Program-made: the position numbers and the translations under genes
In this document: piece after piece, positions 8,222 to 13,832 of the stretch
Layout of the letters: each line of letters begins with the position of its first letter
Numbering within the stretch: position 1 is the stretch's first letter
The notes under the pieces: generated by a model
The model's database searches: none
The model's input: only the letters and a program-made list of their open reading frames with translations
Told to the model about the DNA's origin: nothing
Assembly (NCBI GenBank): GCA_036488085.1
Contig: DASXHZ010000068.1
Location: 1 to 14,550 of the forward strand
DNA length: 14,550 nucleotides
Direction: 5' to 3'
Origin: DASXHZ01 sp036488085
GTDB taxonomy: Bacteria; Acidobacteriota; Thermoanaerobaculia; Gp7-AA8

Positions 8222-8267
8222 CTCGCTTGTATTGTAGACTCTCGCTTCCAACGCCGAGGTGGGTTTC
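8222..8267. promoter_or_regulatory. gvpF: Divergent control region between mutY and the gas vesicle operon
   Basis: This 46-nt gap must hold both divergent promoters or part of them. On the minus strand TACAAT (8236-8231) is a good -10 box only 9 nt before the TTG of mutY, which would give an almost leaderless mRNA; no -35 stands out. On the plus strand, TATTGT (8230-8235) or TAGACT (8235-8240) could be a weak -10. The gvpF ribosome binding site GAGGTGG (8256-8262) lies 5 nt before the ATG and decides that start. I see no operator repeats. Confidence 0.35.
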
Positions 8268-9062
8268 ATGGAAGACCAGATGCAGTCGGTGCAGTCGGAT
8301 ACCGAACAGGGCAAATACGTTTACTGCATCATCAAGACCGATCAGCCGCGTGAGTTCGGTACGATCGGCATCGGCGGCCGCGGCGACCGCGTCTATAGCG
8401 TTCAGTACGACGCCTTCGCGGCGGTCGTCTCCAACTGCCCCCTGATCGTGTTCGATCCGACCCGCGAGAACGCGCTCGCGCACGAGCACGTCAACGAGGT
8501 CGTCATGAAGGACTTCACGGTTCTTCCGATGAGCTTCGGCACCGTCTTCCGCACCGAGAACGACATCAAGGAGTTCCTCAAAGGGACGTACGAGGCACTC
8601 AGCGACGTGCTCCAGAAGATGGAGGGGAAGATCGAGTTTGGTCTCAAGGTGAACTGGGACAAGGACCAGGTCATCAAGGAGATCGAGTCGGAGAACGAGG
8701 AGATCCGGCGGCTGAAGGAAGAGATCCAGTCGAATACCTCGACCTCGACCTACTTCTCGCGCATGCAGCTCGGGCGCGTCGTGGAGTCGGCGCTGCAGGC
8801 GAAGGCGGATGCATACGTCGCCGAGATCTACGAGACCCTGCGCGACGCCGCGATCGCTTCACGGTCGAACAAGCCGATCGGCGACAAGATGATCATGAAC
8901 GCAGCGTTCCTGGTCGAGCGCGACAAGACGCGGACGTTCGACGACCAGATCACCGACATCGCGAAAAAGTACGAGAACAAGCTCTCGTTCCTCTACACGG
9001 GACCGTGGCCGCCGTATAACTTCGTGAACATCCGGCTCAAGCTCGAACGCGCGGAGCGGTAG
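8268..9062 (+). CDS. gvpF: GvpF/GvpL-family gas vesicle protein, first copy
   Basis: A 264-residue gas vesicle assembly protein. GvpF is known to bind GvpA and to sit at the gas-facing inner side of the vesicle. The N-terminal domain begins with the typical KYVYCIIKT strand (16-24), with VVMKDFTVLPMSFGTVF at 78-94. A charged helical stretch follows at about 133-155 (VIKEIESENEEIRRLKEEI). The C-terminus carries the family signature FLYTGPWPPYNFVNIRL (241-257). ATG at 8268 is chosen over the in-frame GTG at 8259 because GAGGTGG is ideally placed for it. It opens the operon, and its TAG shares one base with the GTG of gvpG. Calling it F rather than L rests on gene order: F-G-L-S-K-J as in Bacillus megaterium. 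Confidence 0.95.
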   Translation: MEDQMQSVQSDTEQGKYVYCIIKTDQPREFGTIGIGGRGDRVYSVQYDAFAAVVSNCPLIVFDPTRENALAHEHVNEVVMKDFTVLPMSFGTVFRTENDIKEFLKGTYEALSDVLQKMEGKIEFGLKVNWDKDQVIKEIESENEEIRRLKEEIQSNTSTSTYFSRMQLGRVVESALQAKADAYVAEIYETLRDAAIASRSNKPIGDKMIMNAAFLVERDKTRTFDDQITDIAKKYENKLSFLYTGPWPPYNFVNIRLKLERAER

Positions 9063-9382
9063 TGTTCCTGCTCGACGACATCCTGATGCTGCCGCTGAAG
9101 CTTCCGGTGGCGGGGTTCAACTGGATCATGAAGCAGATCCAGACGATGGCGAACGAGGAGCTGCTCAACGATCAGCCATGGAAGGAGCGGCTGATCGAGC
9201 TGCAGATGATGCTGGAGCTCGGCGAGATCTCCGAAGCGGATTACGGCCGTGAAGAGGCGCAGGTCTTCACCGCGCTTCGCGAGATCCGCGCGCGCCGCGA
9301 AGAGATCGCACGGCAGATGGCGGCGGAACGCGGCGACGAGGACGAGGGCGGGATCGGCATTTACACCGGATACGGCCGGTGA
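9062..9382 (+). CDS. gvpG: Gas vesicle protein GvpG
   Basis: A 106-residue GvpG-family accessory protein. It starts with GTG at 9062 inside the stop of gvpF (TAGTG). The family pattern is clear: a hydrophobic N-terminus with LPLKLPVAGFNWIMKQI (10-26) and a helix ending in the signature LELGEISEADYGREEAQVF. A second charged helix rich in Arg and Glu runs to about residue 90, followed by a Gly/Asp-rich tail. Usual GvpG length is about 80-100 residues, so the tail is slightly long. GvpG interacts with other minor Gvp proteins during nucleation; its biochemical function is not established. The stop overlaps the GTG of the next gene as GTGA. Confidence 0.94.
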   Translation: MFLLDDILMLPLKLPVAGFNWIMKQIQTMANEELLNDQPWKERLIELQMMLELGEISEADYGREEAQVFTALREIRARREEIARQMAAERGDEDEGGIGIYTGYGR

Positions 9383-11259
9383 GCGCGTTACGCGACGCGC
9401 TCGATACCCTTCGCACGCGCCGCATCGTTCTCTTCGGAGGAAAAGGGGGCGTCGGCAAGACGACGATGGCCGCCCTCGCGGCGCTGCAGCTCGCGAATAG
9501 CCGGAAGGTCATCCTCTTCACGACCGATCCCGCCAGCAACCTCGGCGACCTCTTCGCAACCTCGCAACCCCGTAACCTCATCACCGAATCGCTCGATGCG
9601 CCGTCACTCTACGCGCACTTCCTACAAACCAACCTCCCCAGCTTCCTCGAGCTCGGCGACCGCGGAACGTATCTCGACCGCGACGAGCTACGACGTTTCT
9701 TCGAGCTGTCGCTGCCGGGTGTCGACGAGCTGATGGCGTGGTCGCGAATCGGCGAGCTGGCGGAGGAGCACCCCGACGCGACGATCGTGGTCGACACCGC
9801 ACCGACCGGCCACACGCTGCGGATGCTCTCCGCGGGCGAGCACTTCGCGCAGCTCGGCCGCGCACTCGACGCGATGGAGGAGAAGCACCGCAACATCGTC
9901 CGGCAACTCATGCGCCGCGACCCTCGCGACGCGATGGACGCCTTTATCGAGCGCTTCGAAGCCGACGCCCAGCGCCGCCGCGACCTTCTCGGTTCCGGCG
10001 CATTCGTCCCCGTCGCGCTGTCGGAGCCGCTGGTCGTCGAACAGACGAAGCGTTTGATCGAGGAAGTCGGGATCGAGGTTCCCTTCGTGATCCTCAACCG
10101 CACCGCGCCCGACTGCGACTGCGCGCGGTGTCGGGAGCAGATGCTCCGCGACAGTTCCGCACGCGGCGAGTTTGCTCACGTCGTGGATGCGGCGCGGTCG
10201 TGCGTGCCGCTCGATTCGATCGAGGCTTTGGACACGTTTCTCGCGGATGCACGCTCCTCACCCGGCGCTTCGCGCCACCCTCTCCCGGAGGGAGAGGGAG
10301 ATGTCAGACATGTAGGGCATGTAAGGCAAGTAAGCCATGTAAGACATCCCCCTCTCCCTCCGGGAGAGGGTGGCCGAAGGCCGGGTGAGGGGCGTGTACC
10401 CACGAAGATCGTGTTCTTCGCCGGCAAAGGGGGCGTCGGGAAGACGACCATGTCGACCGCGCATGCGTTAGGGCGAGCGCACGAGCATCCGGAACGCCAG
10501 TACGTGATCATCTCCGTCGACCCGGCGCATTCCCTGCGAGACGTCTTTGCGCGCGAGTCGCCGCCACCGAACTTGCGCGTCGAGATGGTCGACACGCGGG
10601 CGCGATGGCGGGCGTTCCGCGACCAGCTCGGCGATGAGATCGAACGCGCCGTGAACGCGATGACGCCGAGCGGCCTCACGGTCGCGTACGACACCGACGC
10701 GATGAAGCACCTGATCGAGGTCGCACCGCCGGGCGCCGACGAGCTGTTCGCGATCAGCCGGCTCTCCGACCTGATCGCCGACGACTCGATCGCCGAGACG
10801 ATCGTCGACACGGCGCCGACGGGGCACTTCCTGCGCCTGTTAGACCTCCCGACAACCGCCGGCGAGTGGGTGCGCGAATTCATGCGCATCCTCCTCCGCT
10901 ATCGCGAGCTCGTCCCGGCCGGCACCCTCGGCGAGGAGCTGCTCCGCGCCTCGCGCGCGCTGCATTTGCTCGATGACACGCTGCACTCCGATCGTGCCTC
11001 GGTCGTCGTCGTCACGCGCCCCGAGCGCATCGTCGTCGCGGAGACGCGCCGGCTGATCGATGACCTGCAACATCGCGGCATCGGCGTCTCCCGCGTCATC
11101 GCGAACTACGTCACGCCGAACAGCGACTGCAAGTGCGACCAATCGATGCGCGCCTTCGAAGACGAATCGCTCCGCGCCCTCGGCGAAGACGTCACGCGCG
11201 TCGAGCGCCGCGACACCCCGCCGGCGACGCTCTCGGACCTATCCACCCTGCTGTCATAA
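9379..11259 (+). CDS. Double ArsA/Get3-like ATPase within the gas vesicle operon
   Basis: A 626-residue tandem P-loop ATPase of the ArsA/Get3 (deviant Walker A) family. The first half (about 14-292) has GGKGGVGKTT (20-29), DPASN (50-54) and VVDTAPTGH (137-145). The second half (about 343-626) has GKGGVGKTT (349-357), DPAHS (381-385) and VDTAPTGH (476-483). Both nucleotide sites look intact. The first half keeps a CxxC-type metal motif after NRTAPD (Cys246, 248, 251); the second has only CKC (584-586). Family members use ATP either to drive arsenite export with ArsB or, as Get3, to chaperone hydrophobic tail-anchored proteins. No arsB, arsR or arsD is present. The gene overlaps gvpG by 4 nt and precedes gvpL by 8 nt, so a role in handling hydrophobic Gvp proteins is a reasonable inference. 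The two halves are joined by a linker (about 292-338) encoded by a REP-like repeat. Confidence 0.9.
   Translation: MSALRDALDTLRTRRIVLFGGKGGVGKTTMAALAALQLANSRKVILFTTDPASNLGDLFATSQPRNLITESLDAPSLYAHFLQTNLPSFLELGDRGTYLDRDELRRFFELSLPGVDELMAWSRIGELAEEHPDATIVVDTAPTGHTLRMLSAGEHFAQLGRALDAMEEKHRNIVRQLMRRDPRDAMDAFIERFEADAQRRRDLLGSGAFVPVALSEPLVVEQTKRLIEEVGIEVPFVILNRTAPDCDCARCREQMLRDSSARGEFAHVVDAARSCVPLDSIEALDTFLADARSSPGASRHPLPEGEGDVRHVGHVRQVSHVRHPPLPPGEGGRRPGEGRVPTKIVFFAGKGGVGKTTMSTAHALGRAHEHPERQYVIISVDPAHSLRDVFARESPPPNLRVEMVDTRARWRAFRDQLGDEIERAVNAMTPSGLTVAYDTDAMKHLIEVAPPGADELFAISRLSDLIADDSIAETIVDTAPTGHFLRLLDLPTTAGEWVREFMRILLRYRELVPAGTLGEELLRASRALHLLDDTLHSDRASVVVVTRPERIVVAETRRLIDDLQHRGIGVSRVIANYVTPNSDCKCDQSMRAFEDESLRALGEDVTRVERRDTPPATLSDLSTLLS
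10253..10393. repeat. REP-like composite palindromic repeat inside the ATPase gene
   Basis: Two near-identical arms of about 45 nt in opposite orientation flank a spacer of about 50 nt. Each arm has a small hairpin (GGCGC-TTC-GCGCC at 10264-10276; GGCC-GAA-GGCC at 10372-10382). Each also has a perfect 9-bp palindrome, CCCTCTCCC/GGGAGAGGG, at 10278-10298 and 10350-10370. The small hairpins differ by a paired change that keeps the stem, as expected of a structured element. Such arms look like dispersed REP/REPIN-type repeats that normally sit between genes. Here the 141 nt equal 47 codons and are read through without a stop, forming the inter-domain linker. Confidence 0.8.
10299..10349. repeat. 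Imperfect 9-bp tandem repeat in the spacer of the palindromic element
   Basis: Four to five degenerate copies of a 9-mer of the form RGRCATGTA follow one another: AGACATGTA, GGGCATGTA, AGGCAAGTA, AGCCATGTA, then AGACAT. They are translated as the repetitive peptide DVRHVGHVRQVSHVRH. The period is a multiple of 3, so changes in copy number would keep the reading frame. Confidence 0.7.
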
Positions 11260-11267
11260 TCCCCGCC

Positions 11268-12047
11268 GTGGCCGTCCTCTACGTCTACGCGATCACGCGC
11301 GATGCGGCGACGCCCCAGGGTGAAGCGACGTGCGAGGCAATCGATCAGTCGCAGCACTTCGCGGCGCTTCCGGCGGACGGGGTGTGCGCCGTCTACACGC
11401 CGGTGAACGAAGAGGAGTTCTCGCAGGAGGTTATCGACCGCCGCGCGGGAGATCTCGAGTGGCTCGGCGCGGTCGGCTACCGGCACCAGAACGTGATCGT
11501 GGAGCTGATGAAGTCGACGGCGGTCGTTCCGCTGCGCGCCTTCACGATGTTCAGCAGCGAGACGACGCTCCGCGAATACCTCCTCCAGAACCGCGAGATC
11601 CTCTCGAAGCTCCTGGCGCGTCTCGACGGAAAGCATGAGTGGACGCTGCAGGTCGAGTTCGATCCGCAACGCTGGAGCGAGGCGCTGGCCGGCCGCGTCG
11701 AGTCGCTGCGCGCCCTGACCGCGGAGATCGAGTCGGCGAGCTCCGGCAAGGCTTTCCTCCTGCGCAAGAAGCTCGACGACGAGCGGAAGCGCGCGTCGCG
11801 CGAGGCGGAGCAGCAGGTCGTCGCCGACATCGAGCGCGAAGTGATCGAGAAGCTCTCCTGCGACACGCTGGCCGAGTCGCGCCTCGAACGCGACGGTGCG
11901 TTTCCGCAGATCAACGTCCTGATCGATCGCGATGAGGAGTCGCGGTTACAGGAGCTCCACAACGCGCTCAACGACCGCTACGCCGGCGACGGCGTCACTC
12001 TTGCGATGACCGGCCCCTGGCCGCCGTACACCTTCGCGCATGTCTGA
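11268..12047 (+). CDS. gvpL: GvpF/GvpL-family gas vesicle protein, second copy
   Basis: A 259-residue GvpF/L protein. GTG at 11268 is chosen because the protein then begins with MAVLYVYAIT, the canonical N-terminal strand, and follows the ATPase stop by 8 nt. The open frame extends further upstream but only inside the ATPase gene. Conserved parts are STAVVPLRAFTMF (83-95), a helical middle (about 143-195) and the C-terminal signature TGPWPPYTF at 248-256, where the protein ends almost at once. GvpL binds several other Gvp proteins and is thought to act in early assembly. Position after gvpG and before the GvpS-like gene supports the L assignment. Its stop lies inside the next gene (8-nt overlap, ATGTCTGA). 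No clear Shine-Dalgarno sequence is seen, so coupling to the upstream gene is likely. Confidence 0.93.
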   Translation: MAVLYVYAITRDAATPQGEATCEAIDQSQHFAALPADGVCAVYTPVNEEEFSQEVIDRRAGDLEWLGAVGYRHQNVIVELMKSTAVVPLRAFTMFSSETTLREYLLQNREILSKLLARLDGKHEWTLQVEFDPQRWSEALAGRVESLRALTAEIESASSGKAFLLRKKLDDERKRASREAEQQVVADIEREVIEKLSCDTLAESRLERDGAFPQINVLIDRDEESRLQELHNALNDRYAGDGVTLAMTGPWPPYTFAHV

Positions 12048-12216
12048 AGAAGAAGATCTCTCGCTGCTCGAAACGCTCGATCACCTCCTCGATCGCGGCG
12101 TCGTCATTTCCGGCGAGGCGGTGATCTCGATCGGCGACGTCGATCTCCTCTACCTTGGCCTCAACATCGTCCTCGCGAACGTCGACGCCATCATCCGCAC
12201 TTCGAACAAGCGATGA
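12040..12216 (+). CDS. gvpS: Short GvpA-family protein, GvpS-like
   Basis: ATG at 12040 to TGA at 12216 encodes 58 residues. The core LLETLDHLLDRGVVISGEAV followed by ISIGDVDLLYLGLNIVLANV aligns by eye with the helix-strand-strand-helix fold of GvpA, GvpJ and GvpS (LDRILDKGIVVDAWVRISLVGIDLITVEARVVIASID in the gvpA of this operon). It lacks most of the C-terminal part and is short for a GvpS. The acidic start MSEEEDL is soluble-looking. Placement between gvpL and gvpK matches gvpS in Bacillus megaterium, though GvpM-like would be an equal label. It overlaps gvpL by 8 nt and the next gene by 4 nt (ATGA). Minor GvpA paralogues of this kind are thought to act in nucleation or at the vesicle tips. 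Confidence 0.88.
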   Translation: MSEEEDLSLLETLDHLLDRGVVISGEAVISIGDVDLLYLGLNIVLANVDAIIRTSNKR

Positions 12217-12818
12217 AGTCGCTCGTCGTCGGCATCCATCTCCATCGCGAGGACATTCACGTCGACGCCATCGCCGCGGGCGACCTCTGGCTCAGCGTCG
12301 TGCCGCTGGCGGACGACCGGCCGCTCGCCGATCGCGATCTTCTCCTCCACGTCGCGAAAATCCGCGGGGAGCTCCTCGACCGCGCAACCTTCATCGCGGT
12401 GCGCTACGGAACGGTTGTCCCGCCGCTCCAGCCGTTACGGCCCGAATGGCGCAACCTTCTCGGCGCCAATCGCGCGAACGTAGAGATGACGCTGAAGGTT
12501 GCTGCTCCATCGCCGAAACCGCGTCCGCGGCGCGAGGACTTCGAGAACGGAGCGGCGTACCTGCACGCGCTGCACGACTCGACCGCAATCGTCGACGACC
12601 CATTCCGTCAAGCCGCCGAACGCGCATTCGATGCGATCGAGACGCGATGGCAGGCTCGCGACAACGCCTCGCTCGAGATGGCGGCGCTCATCCCGCGCGC
12701 TCGCATCGAAGAAATCTTCACCGCCGGCGAACAGCTCAAGCGCGACTTTCCGCGCATACCATTCTTGTTGTCCGGCCCATGGCCCCTGGAAGTGTTTGCC
12801 AATGCTGATCAGCAATGA
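12213..12818 (+). CDS. Short divergent GvpF/GvpL-family protein, third copy
   Basis: A 201-residue protein that keeps the GvpF/L C-terminal signature in altered form, FLLSGPWPLEVF (184-195). It also retains a central RATFIAVRYGTVVPPL block, the equivalent of the VVPLRAFTMF region in the other copies. The N-terminal strand MKSLVVGIHL is recognisable, but the middle domain is shortened by about 60 residues. ATG overlaps the stop of the GvpS-like gene (ATGA). The C-terminus overlaps gvpK by 17 nt in another frame. Multiple GvpF/L paralogues are normal in gas vesicle clusters, but this one is clearly the most derived and has no counterpart at this place in the Bacillus order. A specialised partner-binding role is inferred only from that. 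Confidence 0.85.
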   Translation: MKSLVVGIHLHREDIHVDAIAAGDLWLSVVPLADDRPLADRDLLLHVAKIRGELLDRATFIAVRYGTVVPPLQPLRPEWRNLLGANRANVEMTLKVAAPSPKPRPRREDFENGAAYLHALHDSTAIVDDPFRQAAERAFDAIETRWQARDNASLEMAALIPRARIEEIFTAGEQLKRDFPRIPFLLSGPWPLEVFANADQQ

Positions 12819-13128
12819 AGAAGAGTCGCTGCGCAACGCGCTGACGTTCACTGAGTCGATGATCCCGCGGCATATCTCCGCCGACCCCGAGATCGTCGAG
12901 AACGGGCTCGCGAAGCTCGTCCTCTCGATCATTGAACTGGTGCGGCGGCTGCTGGAAAAGCAGGCGCTCCGGCGGATGGACAACGGCACCGTCACGGACG
13001 AAGAGATCGAGCGTCTCGGCAGCGCGCTGATGAAACTCGAGGAGAAGATGGACGAGTTGAAGCGCGTCTTCGGCCTCTCCGATGACGATCTCAACCTTAA
13101 GCTCGGCTCCGTCAAATCACTCGACTAA
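12802..13128 (+). CDS. gvpK: Gas vesicle protein GvpK
   Basis: A 108-residue GvpK. The family signature fills most of the protein: ENGLAKLVLSIIELVRRLLE (33-52), KQALRRMDNGTVTDEEIERL (53-72), a GSALMKLEEKMDEL helix, and the closing FGLSDDDLNLKLGSV. ATG at 12802 is used because the upstream part of the open frame (12499-12801) only shadows the preceding gene and has an unrelated Arg/Ser-rich composition. GvpK is a required assembly factor in several systems and is thought to work with the minor GvpA paralogues. The start lies within the end of the third GvpF/L gene, again suggesting coupled translation. The length is typical. Confidence 0.95.
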   Translation: MLISNEEESLRNALTFTESMIPRHISADPEIVENGLAKLVLSIIELVRRLLEKQALRRMDNGTVTDEEIERLGSALMKLEEKMDELKRVFGLSDDDLNLKLGSVKSLD

Positions 13129-13147
13129 CGTGTGATATTTTCCGCGG

Positions 13148-13492
13148 ATGCCTGTTGACGATCGGGGACTGCAGCGACAGCCGCAAGGGCTGGTCGATAT
13201 CCTCGACAAGATTCTGGACAAGGGGCTCGTGGTCGCGGGGGACGTGAAGGTCTCGCTCGCGAACGTCGAGTTGCTCACCATCCAGCTCCGCCTGGTGATC
13301 TGTTCGATCGACAAGGCGGAGGCGATCGGCATCAACTGGTGGCGGTCGGACCGGTTCTACTCGGGCGATCGAGCATTGCAGGAGAACCAGCAGTACGACG
13401 CGCTGAAGGCGCGTATCGACGAACTCGAAGAGCAACTCAAATCGAAAGAGCTCCCCTCCGGGGCCAAGTCCGCAGAGAGGAAAGGCAGGTAA
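13148..13492 (+). CDS. gvpJ: Gas vesicle protein GvpJ
   Basis: A 114-residue GvpA-family protein of the J type. The core GLVDILDKILDKGLVVAGDV and VKVSLANVELLTIQLRLVI is GvpA-like. The IDKAEAIGINWWRSDRFYS segment after it is the J-specific hallmark (compare the DWW motif of known GvpJ proteins). The C-terminal part from about residue 85 is a charged helix (YDALKARIDELEEQL) that may form a coiled coil. GvpJ is a minor component thought to nucleate the vesicle or form its conical ends. The start is ATG at 13148, 19 nt after gvpK, with no good Shine-Dalgarno sequence. The stop overlaps the purine-rich leader of gvpA. Confidence 0.94.
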   Translation: MPVDDRGLQRQPQGLVDILDKILDKGLVVAGDVKVSLANVELLTIQLRLVICSIDKAEAIGINWWRSDRFYSGDRALQENQQYDALKARIDELEEQLKSKELPSGAKSAERKGR

Positions 13493-13495
13493 GCG

Positions 13496-13777
13496 ATGGC
13501 TGTTGAACGCGCACCAGGCGGGACTTCACTGATCGATGTCCTCGATCGAATTCTCGACAAAGGCATCGTCGTCGACGCATGGGTCAGGATCTCGCTGGTC
13601 GGCATCGACCTGATCACGGTTGAAGCCCGCGTCGTCATTGCTTCGATCGACACGTATCTCAAGTACGCGGAAGCGGTCGGTATCACGTCGACCGTCGCGC
13701 GCCCAGCCCTTGGCGAGCCCGGGGCCGGCGGCGTCGGCTCCCCGACGGGAACCGGCAGCGCAGTTCCGCGGACGTAG
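13496..13777 (+). CDS. gvpA: Gas vesicle major shell protein GvpA
   Basis: A 93-residue shell protein. Residues 10-65 match the GvpA core very closely (SLIDVLDRILDKGIVVDAW, then ISLVGIDLITVEARVVIASI, DTYLKYAEAVG). This is the helix-strand-strand-helix unit that polymerises into the gas-permeable ribbed wall. The tail (66-93) is a low-complexity Gly/Pro/Ala/Thr region, not conserved in known GvpA. ATG at 13496 is preceded by AGG at 13487-13489 in a GAGAGGAAAGGCAGG context with a 6-nt spacer, the best ribosome binding site of the operon after that of gvpF. This fits the need for high output. Unusually, the structural gene is last in the operon. A converging hairpin follows directly. Confidence 0.95.
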   Translation: MAVERAPGGTSLIDVLDRILDKGIVVDAWVRISLVGIDLITVEARVVIASIDTYLKYAEAVGITSTVARPALGEPGAGGVGSPTGTGSAVPRT

Positions 13778-13783
13778 AGAAGC

Positions 13784-13830
13784 CGTCATCCGTTATCCGT
13801 TATCCGTCATCGGTCGGATGACGGATGACG
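13784..13830. terminator. Hairpin between convergent gvpA and peptidase genes
   Basis: Four direct copies of a heptamer CGTYATC (13784-13811) are followed by an inverted pair (13815-13830). The closest pairing is a 14-bp stem, 13798-13811 with 13817-13830, with one T-G wobble and a 5-nt loop. An alternative 16-bp pairing uses the first heptamers (13784-13799 with 13815-13830). It sits 6 nt after gvpA and 2 nt before the stop of the convergent gene, so a bidirectional terminator is plausible. No T-run follows, so it may instead be another dispersed palindromic repeat or an mRNA-stabilising structure. Confidence 0.55.
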
Positions 13831-13832
13831 AT

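Noticed and set aside
8259..8267. GTG start for gvpF three codons upstream of the ATG
   Set aside because: That GTG lies inside the Shine-Dalgarno sequence GAGGTGG, which is correctly spaced for the ATG at 8268.
10253..10393. CRISPR-like array or tRNA-like structure
   Set aside because: The repeats are either inverted palindromic arms or a continuous 9-bp tandem array without unique spacers, so it is neither CRISPR nor tRNA.
9379..11259. Arsenite efflux pump ATPase
   Set aside because: The fold matches ArsA, but no arsB, arsR, arsD or arsC is present and the gene overlaps gas vesicle genes on one side and abuts them on the other; a pump role is not supported by context.
11133..11267. N-terminal extension of the second GvpF/L frame
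   Set aside because: It lies inside the ATPase coding sequence and is Arg/His-rich; the canonical family N-terminus begins at the GTG at 11268.
12499..12801. N-terminal extension of the GvpK frame
   Set aside because: It overlaps the third GvpF/L gene in another frame and has no GvpK similarity; the family start fits the ATG at 12802.
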